From assembly GCA_016199835.1 (NCBI GenBank), contig JACQFX010000048.1:1-64000 (forward strand): 64,000 nucleotides of DNA, given 5' to 3'. The stretch is from Nitrosomonadales bacterium (GTDB lineage Bacteria > Pseudomonadota > Gammaproteobacteria > Burkholderiales > Gallionellaceae). This document shows, piece by piece, positions 28,511 through 36,267 of the stretch. How positions within the stretch are numbered: position 1 is the first letter of the stretch; every line of letters begins with the position of its first letter. The notes under the pieces were generated by a model. That model searched no databases. It was not told where the DNA came from and saw only the letters and a list, made by a program, of their open reading frames with translations. A program made the position numbers and the translations under genes.

Positions 28511-29562
28511 GACCTGATTGTTCAATTAGTTCGATACACCGTGATCTGTCAGCAGCCGTTCGCCCTGAGTTTGTCGAAGGGCTTGATCTCACAGTGCAGG
28601 TGGTTCGACAAGCTCACCACGAACGGCATGATAAACAATCCGGGATAAAACCCTCCCGACAATCCGGCGTAGCGATCATCATGGTGATGCTCATCGTTGC
28701 GCTCGCCACTGCTCTCGCGGCTTTCATGGCGACCCAGCAGAACCTGTGGCAACGCCAGGTGGAAAGCCAGTTCGACCGCACCCAGGCACGGCGCATTGGC
28801 ATCGCGGCGATAGACTGGGCGCGCGCCGTGCTGGCTGACGACGCACGCAGCAACAATATAGATCACGAAAAGGAAATCTGGGCGACGCGCCTGCCCGCCA
28901 TGCCGGTGGAAAACGGCGAGGTGACCGGTGCCATAGAAGACCGGCAGGGACTGTTCAACCTGAACAATCTGGTGCGCAATGGTGTGAGCAGCACGCCCGA
29001 TGTGGCACAATTAAAAAGATTGCTGGCGTTGCTCGGCCTGCCCGCTGAACTGGCGGACGCGCTGGCGGACTGGATGGACACGGACGGCGAAGCGCGGCAA
29101 CCGGGCGGCGCGGAAGATGCGTATTATCTCGCCCTGCCGCACCCGTACCGCGCGGCGAACCGCCCGTTGACGGAGACAGGCGAGCTGGCGCTGGTGAAAG
29201 GTTTTGACGAGACGGTGATCGCGCGCCTGCGTCCGTTCGTGACCGTGTTACCGCAGCCCGGCCCTGTCAACGTCAACTTCGCGCAGCCGGAAATATTGGC
29301 GGCCATGGCGGAGAACATGAGCCTGGCGGACGCGCGCATACTGGTGCAACAACGCAGCGGACGCCCGTTCAAGAGCGTGGAAGATTTTCGGCAACGCCTG
29401 CCGCATGGAGGGATACAAATGTCGGATGCAGACATCGCGGTAAGCAGCCAGTTCTTTCTGGTGACCGGACGCGCCAGCATAGGGCACGCGCAGGTCACTA
29501 TCCAGGCCTTGCTGCAACGCAACAACGCCTGGCCGGACGTCGTATGGCAAAGCGTGCAATGA
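28507..29562 (+). CDS. gspK: Type II secretion minor pseudopilin GspK with unusually long leader
   Basis: Tip pseudopilin, 351 residues from the ATG that overlaps the gspJ stop. The hydrophobic segment begins after RQSG/VAIIMVMLIVALATALA and lacks E5, as expected for GspK. SAM-like modules and DGxARQPGGAEDAYY-type calcium-site residues follow. The odd part is the ~56-residue segment before the cleavage site: leaders are normally 6-10 residues. It contains the translation of a dispersed-type palindromic repeat (28556-28626). Initiation at a later GTG near 28603 or 28609 would shorten it but still include repeat sequence. Confidence 0.88.
   Translation: MRPDCSISSIHRDLSAAVRPEFVEGLDLTVQVVRQAHHERHDKQSGIKPSRQSGVAIIMVMLIVALATALAAFMATQQNLWQRQVESQFDRTQARRIGIAAIDWARAVLADDARSNNIDHEKEIWATRLPAMPVENGEVTGAIEDRQGLFNLNNLVRNGVSSTPDVAQLKRLLALLGLPAELADALADWMDTDGEARQPGGAEDAYYLALPHPYRAANRPLTETGELALVKGFDETVIARLRPFVTVLPQPGPVNVNFAQPEILAAMAENMSLADARILVQQRSGRPFKSVEDFRQRLPHGGIQMSDADIAVSSQFFLVTGRASIGHAQVTIQALLQRNNAWPDVVWQSVQ
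28556..28626. repeat. Dispersed-type inverted repeat in the gspK 5' region
   Basis: 71 bases bounded by CCGTTCG and CGAACGG, with inner GTCGAA and TTCGAC. When read in the gspK frame it gives RPEFVEG and VVRQAHHER peptides. Repeats of this style are familiar from many proteobacterial genomes (general knowledge; copy number here not tested). Confidence 0.75.
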
Positions 29563-29614
29563 TGCCCGGCGGCTTCCGTGCCGCTTCGTGTGAAATGTTT
29601 TTTTAAAACTGTAG

Positions 29615-30844
29615 ATGAGCATACTGCGTATTTATTTTTCAGAGAACTGGCGCGACAGCACATCGCCCTGCCCGTGGGCGCTGTGCGATGACAGCGGCGC
29701 GCTGCTGCAATCCGGCAACGATCCGCTTGCGGCCTTGCCCAGGGGGCATGAGTGCATCGCCATCGCCGCGCCGGATCGCGTGCTGAGCATTGCCGCCAAA
29801 CTGCCGCCGGGTTCGCGGCGGCGCTGGCAGGCAGCGCTGCCCTTCGTGGCAGAAGAGTACACATTGCCCGATCCGGAAGACAACCACGTGATACCCGGCC
29901 CGCTGCTCGCGGATGGCCGCATCATGCTGGCCGTAATGGACAAGCCCTGGCTCAAGCGCATCACCGAAGCCTGCCGCGCGGCGAACCTGTCCGTGCGCCG
30001 CATGGTCGCAGAAACCTTCTTGCCCGCGCTCGCGCCGGAAACATGGGTGCTGGTATGGGATGGCAATAGCGGCTTCCTGCGCACGGCTTCCTCCAGTGGC
30101 ATGGCGCTGGACCAGGGCGATACGCACACCGCCCCGCTTGCCTTGCGCTTGAGTCTGGATGCCGCCGCCACGCGGCCGCAAAAAATCGAATTGCGCTTTG
30201 CGCAACACGTGGCAGAAGCGCTGCGTACCTTGCCGCAATGGAATGAGCTGCCCGTCACACTCTCTGCCGGAGCAACATGGGACTGGCGGTACGCGCCCAT
30301 CCCGGACGATGCACTGAACCTGCTGTGGGGCGATTTTGCGCCGCGCGCCCGGATACGCGAACACTGGCCGCAACTGCGCCCGGCCTTGCTGATCCTGCTG
30401 GCCGCACTGGGCGTGGAGGCCGCCGGAGCTAACCTTGAGTGGTTCTCGCTCGCCAGCGAAAAGAAAATGCTGGCGCAGGACATGGAACGCAGCTTCCGTT
30501 CCGCTTTCGGCAATAACGGCGTCCTCGTCAATGCGCCCTTGCAAATGCAGCGCAACCTCGCGGAATTGCGGCACAGCGCGGGGCTGCCCGACGATGGCGA
30601 TTTCCTGCCACTGCTCGATGCCGCCGCTCCCGCGCTCGCCGCGCTGCCACAAGGCAGTGTGCATGCCTTGCACTATGAGGCGGGGCGACTGGATGTGGAT
30701 CTCAAGCTCGCGCGCAGCGATGACTTCCGCGCGCTGCAACAACGCCTGCAAGGCAAAGGCATCGCCGTGCTAATGGGTGATATACACGACGCCGGAAATG
30801 GCGCGGAAGCGCGCCTGACGATACTGCCTGGAGACGGGCGATGA
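29615..30844 (+). CDS. gspL: Type II secretion protein GspL
   Basis: 409-residue bitopic inner-membrane protein linking GspE to the platform. The cytoplasmic actin-like domain is about 1-240, a TM lies near 253-270 (LRPALLILLAALGVEAAG) and the periplasmic ferredoxin-like domain is about 300-409. The ATG overlap with gspM (30841-30844) indicates coupling. The 52-base gap after gspK contains only a short T tract. Confidence 0.92.
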   Translation: MSILRIYFSENWRDSTSPCPWALCDDSGALLQSGNDPLAALPRGHECIAIAAPDRVLSIAAKLPPGSRRRWQAALPFVAEEYTLPDPEDNHVIPGPLLADGRIMLAVMDKPWLKRITEACRAANLSVRRMVAETFLPALAPETWVLVWDGNSGFLRTASSSGMALDQGDTHTAPLALRLSLDAAATRPQKIELRFAQHVAEALRTLPQWNELPVTLSAGATWDWRYAPIPDDALNLLWGDFAPRARIREHWPQLRPALLILLAALGVEAAGANLEWFSLASEKKMLAQDMERSFRSAFGNNGVLVNAPLQMQRNLAELRHSAGLPDDGDFLPLLDAAAPALAALPQGSVHALHYEAGRLDVDLKLARSDDFRALQQRLQGKGIAVLMGDIHDAGNGAEARLTILPGDGR

Positions 30845-31353
30845 AGGCGCACTGGATAGCATTCAAGAAACGCAACTGGGATGGCCGCGATGTACGCGAA
30901 CGGCGCATGCTGGGTTTCGCCGCGCTGATATTGTTGCCCTTGCTCGCCTGGTCCCTGCTGTGGCAACCGGCGCATGTCGCCACCGCAAAATTGCGCGCCG
31001 AGGTTCCCGCCATGCGCGCGCAGGCCGCTCACCTGCGCGCTCAGGCGGAAGAAGCGGCGGCACTGCATCATTCCGCGTTGCCCGCCGTGCTCGATGCACG
31101 CGCCCTGAAAACTGCGGTCGAAGAATCGGCCACGCGCCACGGCATGCACGATGCACTCTCCACGCTGGATGCACAGGAGCCCAACGCCGTGCGCGTCACG
31201 CTGGCATCGGTTGCATACACGCAATGGCTGGACTGGTCGCGCACCCTGCAACGCGAACAGCACCTGCGTGTGGACTCCGCCAACATCGTAGCCTTGCCGC
31301 AGACCGGCATGGTGAAAATCAATGCCACGTTGAGCAACGGCGGCGCGCAATAG
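30841..31353 (+). CDS. gspM: Type II secretion protein GspM
   Basis: 170 residues: short cytoplasmic N-terminus (FKKRNWDGRDVRERRML), one TM (about 22-40), a coiled-coil stretch rich in Ala/Glu and a ferredoxin-like C-terminus. Pairs with GspL and protects it from degradation. It overlaps gspL and lies 2 bases before gspN. Confidence 0.9.
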   Translation: MKAHWIAFKKRNWDGRDVRERRMLGFAALILLPLLAWSLLWQPAHVATAKLRAEVPAMRAQAAHLRAQAEEAAALHHSALPAVLDARALKTAVEESATRHGMHDALSTLDAQEPNAVRVTLASVAYTQWLDWSRTLQREQHLRVDSANIVALPQTGMVKINATLSNGGAQ

Positions 31354-31355
31354 CG

Positions 31356-32105
31356 ATGCTCAGCAAACGCATGCTGGCGCTGTTCGCTCTCGCCTATCTG
31401 CTGGCATTGCTGGCCACGGCTCCGGCATCCTTGCTGGATGCCGCGCTGCAACGTGCAAGCCAGAACCATCTGGCGCTGGCCAACGCCGCAGGCACAATAT
31501 GGAACGGTTCGGCCACGCTTTCCCTGCGTCAGCAGAATGAACGCCTCGTCGCCCTGCAAGCCTTGCGCTGGGAGATTTCCGCCGCATCCCTGCTCAACGG
31601 CAAGATGCTGGTGCGGCTACAAGTTGAGGGACAGTCTGCCGTTACGGAAGCGACGCTCACGCCCGGGCAGATCGAGCTACAGCATGTGCAACTGCAACTC
31701 CCGGCGCACGTGCTGGACGAAGCTTCGCCGCTGCTCAAGCCCGCACAATTTCGCGGACAACTGCATATCCAGAGCGAACACCTGGCCTTCTCACCGAATG
31801 GCGTGGAGGGGAATGCCGTCGTCGATTGGCAGCAAGCCAGTTCTGCGCTCAGCAGCATCGCCCCGCTGGGAAACTATCACCTGGCACTGAACGGCACAGG
31901 CAAGCGCATCGCCATAGCACTGGCGACGACATCAGGAATATTGATGCTCGATGGACAGGGGGAGTGGAAGGCAGGGCGCGGACTGGAATTCCACGGCAAA
32001 GCGCGGGCAGCCGGAGGGGATCAGGACAGCCTCTCCGAGCTGCTGCACCATCTGGGGCCGGAGATCGCACCTGGGGTGCGCGGCATCAACCTGTTCCCGC
32101 AGTAG
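31356..32105 (+). CDS. gspN: Type II secretion protein GspN
   Basis: 249-residue bitopic protein with an N-terminal TM (MLALFALAYLLALLATAPAS) and a beta-rich periplasmic domain containing NAAGTIWNGSATLSL, typical of GspN. GspN is dispensable in some systems; its role is unclear. Last gene of the plus-strand gsp operon. Confidence 0.88.
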   Translation: MLSKRMLALFALAYLLALLATAPASLLDAALQRASQNHLALANAAGTIWNGSATLSLRQQNERLVALQALRWEISAASLLNGKMLVRLQVEGQSAVTEATLTPGQIELQHVQLQLPAHVLDEASPLLKPAQFRGQLHIQSEHLAFSPNGVEGNAVVDWQQASSALSSIAPLGNYHLALNGTGKRIAIALATTSGILMLDGQGEWKAGRGLEFHGKARAAGGDQDSLSELLHHLGPEIAPGVRGINLFPQ

Positions 32106-32129
32106 CAGGCACGCCGCAGACGTGCCTGC
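32105..32129. terminator. Hairpin between convergent gspN and the lipoprotein gene
   Basis: Perfect 9-bp stem GCAGGCACG / CGTGCCTGC with a 7-base loop, starting at the last base of gspN. There is no T tract on either side, so it is only a candidate bidirectional terminator. Confidence 0.45.
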
Positions 32130-32152
32130 CCGATCAGCACACGCGCAGGGCG

Positions 32153-32611
32153 TTAGCCCTTGTCGACAACCACGCGATCGACAAAAGTGATGCTGGGGAA
32201 AGTACGATTCAATACCTTGCTGCTGAAGTTGGTCATGACCGTCCCATCGCTGAAGCGGATCATGTCGCCCTTCTTCAGCGCGACGGTAGTCGCCGCGATC
32301 CAGCGTGTCTTGTCATCCTGTTTCACCTCGATGTAGGTGTACTGGGGAACGTCAATGATGCTGAGCACCTGGGCTTTCTGCGTCAGCGGAAGATCGCCAG
32401 GCGCAGTCTGCGTCATTTTTGTCATACCCATGGCCGGGTGTCCGGCAGGCAAGGCGGCCGCAGGCGCAGCGCCGGGCGTCGGCGCCGCAGATTCGGCAGC
32501 CGTAGCAGCAGGAGCGGCTGGCGCCCAGGCTGCGGGCGATTCAGTTTGTTTCTGACCACAAGCGGTCAGGGTCGAGGCAAGCAGCACAGCAAGCGGGATG
32601 CAACGTTTCAT
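32153..32611 (-). CDS. NrfJ-like lipoprotein
   Basis: 152 residues. Lipoprotein signal MKRCIPLAVLLASTLTAC with lipobox LTAC. Residues 20-65 are a low-complexity Ala/Pro/Thr spacer. The C-terminal ~75 residues (VLSIIDVPQYTYIEVK, WIAATTVALKKGDMIRF, MTNFSSKVLNRTF) resemble the small periplasmic NrfJ/GW-type domain found near cytochrome c nitrite reductases and multiheme cytochromes. Function is not established; a link to cytochrome export is conjecture. Convergent with gspN. Confidence 0.65.
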   Translation of the reverse strand: MKRCIPLAVLLASTLTACGQKQTESPAAWAPAAPAATAAESAAPTPGAAPAAALPAGHPAMGMTKMTQTAPGDLPLTQKAQVLSIIDVPQYTYIEVKQDDKTRWIAATTVALKKGDMIRFSDGTVMTNFSSKVLNRTFPSITFVDRVVVDKG

Positions 32612-32671
32612 TTATTCTTCCTTCACTATTAATGGCAAATAGCACAACATAACTCCAGATGGGCCGTCATC

Positions 32672-32757
32672 TGGTGCGAACGGAGAGACTCGAACTCTCA
32701 CACCTTACGGCGCTGGAACCTAAATCCAGTGCGTCTACCAATTCCGCCACGTTCGCC
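32672..32757 (-). tRNA. tRNA-Leu (TAG)
   Basis: An 86-base class II tRNA with acceptor GGCGAAC/GTTCGCA, anticodon loop TTTAGGT giving TAG, a long variable arm (GCCGTAAGGTGT), T-loop GTTCGAGTC and encoded CCA. Confidence 0.95.
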
Positions 32758-32790
32758 GACTGGCCGCGTAATTGTAGCATCAAGCTGCTG

Positions 32791-35094
32791 TCAGACGGTT
32801 TGTGCGGCACGCAAAAAAACTTCCAACTCCTGCGTCGGCAGCGGCTTGCTGAAGAAATATCCCTGCGCGCTATCGCATCCCTGCTCGAGCAATATCTCCA
32901 TCTGCGCACTGGTTTCCACCCCCTCGGCTACCACTTTCAGGCGCAAACTATGCGCCAGTTGGATGATCGCACTGGCAATCTCGCGATCATCGCTCTTGCT
33001 TGGCATATCTCGCACAAAAGACTGGTCTATTTTTACCATATTGAGCGGCAGATACTTCAGATGGGAAAAACTGGAATAGCCGGTGCCAAAATCGTCGATG
33101 GAGAACTTGACCCCGATCGCGCAGACCTTCTTCATCATCTCGATGGAAGCTTGCACCTCGTCCATCACCGCATGCTCGGTCAACTCCAGTTCGAGATAGC
33201 GGGCATCCAGTCGGGTATGGCGCAGCACCCTTTCCACGGTATCGAACAAGCTGTTATTTTTCAGTTGCTGGGCAGACACATTCACCGAGACCGGGATGGC
33301 GGGCAAACCAGCCAATTGCCATTGCCGGTTCTGGCGGCATGCCTCATGCATCACCCACTCACCCAACTCGATGATCAATCCGCTTTCTTCTGCAATGGGG
33401 ATGAAACGATCCGGCGGAATCATGCCCAGCTCCCGGTGCGGCCAGCGCAGCAGCGCCTCCATCCCGATCATCTTCCCGCTCGCCAGATCAATCTGCGGCT
33501 GGTAGTACAGCAGCAATTCCTCGTTCAGCAGCGCACGGCGCAGGTCATTCTCCAGCCGCATACGTTCGTAGGCCGCCGCATTCATTTCCTCGGTAAAAAA
33601 GACGTAGTCGTTCTTGCCCTTGCCTTTGGCGCGATAAAGCGCGGTATCCGCATGCTTGAGCAACGAATCCAGATCCTGCGCATCCGCCGGGTACATGCTG
33701 ATTCCCAGGCTGGCGGTCACCGTCATGTAGCGCTCCTTGATCAGATAACTGCTGGCCACCTGGCCTATGATCTTGCGCGCCACTTGATGCGCATCCTCGA
33801 TACTTACCTCCGGCAACACCACCACGAACTCGTCCCCGCCCAGCCGTGACACCGTATCCATCTCGCGCACGGAGTCACGCAAACGGATGGCGACCATTTG
33901 CAACAACTGGTCGCCCGCATAATGCCCCAGCGAATCGTTCACGTTCTTGAAGTTGTCGAGATCGATGAACACCACGGCAAATCCCCGCTTGTCGCGCTGC
34001 GAAGCCAGGATCAACTGATTAACGCGGTCGCGCAACAGGCTGCGATTGGGCAGGTCGGTCAACTGGTCGAAATAGGCCAGATTGCGTATGCGCTCCTGTG
34101 CCGTCTTGTACTCGGTGATGTCGCTGGTCACGCCGATGTAATGCGTCACCTTGTCCGTCTCATCGCGCAATGCGCTGATGGTGAGCCGCCCCGCGTAAGC
34201 GCCGCCATCCTTGCCCCGGTTCCATACCTCACCGCTCCAGTAGCCATTCTGCAGTATGCAGCGCCACATCTCCACATAGAATTCCTTGCCCTGCTTGCCG
34301 GAATTCAGGATGCGCGGATTCCTGCCGACCACCTCCTCGGCGCTGTAGCCCGTGATCCTGGAAAAAGCCGGATTGATAGAAATGATGGTGCCCTCGATGT
34401 CGGTGATGGTAATCGCATCGTGGCTGCTCTCGAATATCTTGGCGGTCAGACGCAGTTGGGCCTCCGCGTCCTTGCGCTCGGTGATGTCGCGCGAAAAACC
34501 GGTGGTGCCAATTATTTTTCCTGCCCCTTCGATGATAGGCGTCCTGAACGTCCCGAACCATCTTGCCTTGCCGTGGTCGAGCACATATTCCTCGGAATAC
34601 TTCTGCTTGTGCAAGGTCATGACCACCAGCTCTTCCGCACTGTATTTCTCAGCCTGTTCCTCGGACAAAATATCCCTGTTCGTCTTGCCGATAAGTTCCT
34701 CCGGAGTTGCCATGCCGCATGCCTTGGCAAACTGTCCGTTCACCGCCAGGAAACGTCCCGCCGTATCTTTCAGCCACACGCGGTAAGGAGAGTTGTCCAT
34801 CATGGCGCGCAGGCTGGCTTCGTTCGCGCGCCGGGCCTGTTCCAGTTCGGACAGTTCCCTGATGTTCCGCTGCATCGGGCGGAAAACCTGCAAATAAAAA
34901 ACGGGAAAGACCAGGGTCACCAGCAAGGCCGCATCCAGGCTGTTGGCGTACAGAGCCGGCATGGGCGGCAACAGGAAATCAAGTGCAAACATCACGAGCG
35001 CTTCCGTGGTGAATACCGTGACGGCGAGAACCAGCAGCAGGCGGATCGGAGACATATGCTGCGCTCGGGTTTCTGGAGTGGATCTGCGGAACAT
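32791..35094 (-). CDS. PAS-PAS-GGDEF-EAL c-di-GMP signalling protein
   Basis: 767 residues. Two N-terminal TM helices (about 17-42 and 52-70), PAS domains at about 90-210 and 215-335, GGDEF domain (GGDEF at 419-423; inhibitory RxxD site R410-EM-D413) and EAL domain (E546-A-L). Both catalytic signatures are intact, so it could synthesise and degrade c-di-GMP; which activity prevails cannot be told. The LPNR and VKIDQSFV motifs are present. An in-frame ATG at 35055 is an alternative start. Confidence 0.92.
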   Translation of the reverse strand: MFRRSTPETRAQHMSPIRLLLVLAVTVFTTEALVMFALDFLLPPMPALYANSLDAALLVTLVFPVFYLQVFRPMQRNIRELSELEQARRANEASLRAMMDNSPYRVWLKDTAGRFLAVNGQFAKACGMATPEELIGKTNRDILSEEQAEKYSAEELVVMTLHKQKYSEEYVLDHGKARWFGTFRTPIIEGAGKIIGTTGFSRDITERKDAEAQLRLTAKIFESSHDAITITDIEGTIISINPAFSRITGYSAEEVVGRNPRILNSGKQGKEFYVEMWRCILQNGYWSGEVWNRGKDGGAYAGRLTISALRDETDKVTHYIGVTSDITEYKTAQERIRNLAYFDQLTDLPNRSLLRDRVNQLILASQRDKRGFAVVFIDLDNFKNVNDSLGHYAGDQLLQMVAIRLRDSVREMDTVSRLGGDEFVVVLPEVSIEDAHQVARKIIGQVASSYLIKERYMTVTASLGISMYPADAQDLDSLLKHADTALYRAKGKGKNDYVFFTEEMNAAAYERMRLENDLRRALLNEELLLYYQPQIDLASGKMIGMEALLRWPHRELGMIPPDRFIPIAEESGLIIELGEWVMHEACRQNRQWQLAGLPAIPVSVNVSAQQLKNNSLFDTVERVLRHTRLDARYLELELTEHAVMDEVQASIEMMKKVCAIGVKFSIDDFGTGYSSFSHLKYLPLNMVKIDQSFVRDMPSKSDDREIASAIIQLAHSLRLKVVAEGVETSAQMEILLEQGCDSAQGYFFSKPLPTQELEVFLRAAQTV

Positions 35095-35128
35095 TATTGG
35101 GGCTCGGACTGTTTACTCTGGATGCATC

Positions 35129-36142
35129 TTAGCATTGTGCCGCACTATCATCCGCAATTTGCACCACCGTATGCCCGTGCGCAGCGCCTTGCAGCATCGC
35201 GGCAAAAACTTGCGGCAGGCTCGTGAAGGAAATGGTGCGGGTAGAGCGCGCCATCTGGTGTGGATGCAAATCTGTCGCCAGCCGCTGCCATAGCTTCTCG
35301 CGCAGCGGCATGGCCGTGGCGGCGGAGTCTATGCCGATCAAACGCACACCGCGCAGAATGAAGGGATACACCGTGGTATGCAATTCCGCGCCGCCCGCAT
35401 TGCCGAAGCTCGCGATGGCGCCATTCTGCTGCATGCTGCGCGTCAGCCAGGCAAGCGTGGCGCCACCTGCTGCATCCAGCGCACCCGCCCACTGCGCTTT
35501 ACATAAAGGCCGCGTGTCCGTCAGATCGATCTCGCTGCGCGGCAGTATCTCACTCGCCCCCAGGGCTTTCAGATATGCGTGCTCACTGTCTTTTCCCGTC
35601 AGCGCGACAACGTGATAACCGAGTTGCGCCAACATCGCAATGGCGAGACTACCCACGCCGCCCGTCGCGCCAGTGACGATGACCTTGCCCATTCCCGGCG
35701 ACAGCTCGTTCTGTTCCAGCCTATGTATCGCCAGTGCCGCCGTGAATCCAGCCGTGCCCAAGGCCATCGCCTCGAACAGCGACAAGCCCTGCGGCAACGG
35801 CACCACCCAGCCAGCAGGTACGCGCGCGTATTCCGCAAAGCCGCCGTCGTGTGCCACGCCCATGTCGTAACCGGTGACGATCACTGCATCGCCCGGCTTG
35901 AAGCGCGCGTCCAGCGAGGACTCCACCACACCCGCCGCATCCACGCCGCCCACACAGGGAAAGCGCCGGATAACCTTGCCCGCGCCTGTCGCCGCCAGTG
36001 CATCCTTGTAATTCACTCCGGAGTAAATAACGCGAATCACCACCTCGCCCGGATCGAGCTCGTCCAGCGATAATTCAACGAAACGCCCGGATGATTTGCC
36101 GTTTTCATCAACAATACGATAGACATGAAATCGGGGGCTCAT
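35129..36142 (-). CDS. acuI: Acrylyl-CoA reductase-type (AcuI/YhdH) zinc-free MDR oxidoreductase
   Basis: 337-residue NADPH-dependent medium-chain reductase of the YhdH/AcuI group, which reduces acryloyl-CoA to propionyl-CoA and probably detoxifies reactive enoyl compounds. It has SGVNYKDALAATGAGKVIRRFP, PGDAVIVTGYDMGV and the nucleotide-binding VTGATGGVGSLAIAML, with no zinc-binding cysteines. The family assignment is firm but the physiological substrate is not. Downstream of a REP-like repeat, on the same strand as its neighbours. Confidence 0.85.
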   Translation of the reverse strand: MSPRFHVYRIVDENGKSSGRFVELSLDELDPGEVVIRVIYSGVNYKDALAATGAGKVIRRFPCVGGVDAAGVVESSLDARFKPGDAVIVTGYDMGVAHDGGFAEYARVPAGWVVPLPQGLSLFEAMALGTAGFTAALAIHRLEQNELSPGMGKVIVTGATGGVGSLAIAMLAQLGYHVVALTGKDSEHAYLKALGASEILPRSEIDLTDTRPLCKAQWAGALDAAGGATLAWLTRSMQQNGAIASFGNAGGAELHTTVYPFILRGVRLIGIDSAATAMPLREKLWQRLATDLHPHQMARSTRTISFTSLPQVFAAMLQGAAHGHTVVQIADDSAAQC

Positions 36143-36186
36143 GCTTGCTCCTTATTCCATTGCTTAACCCAAAATGGATGCGACAC

Positions 36187-36258
36187 TTGTGGGAGCAACC
36201 CCCAGGTCGCGACGGGTTTGGCGGCGCACATCTCGCGACCAGGAGGTCGCTCCCACAA
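36187..36258. repeat. REP-like inverted repeat, copy 1
   Basis: About 72 bases with ~25-base arms beginning TTGTGGGAGC and ending GCTCCCACAA, internal GGTCGCGA / TCGCGACC. It lies 9 bases after the stop of the 1107-aa GGDEF-EAL gene, where the RNA would form a strong hairpin. The same arm sequence recurs at 40912-40983. Confidence 0.85.
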
Positions 36259-36267
36259 AATCCTGCG

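Noticed and set aside
32672-32757. Integration site (att) at the tRNA-Leu
   Set aside because: No integrase, no duplicated tRNA 3' end and no compositional break next to it.
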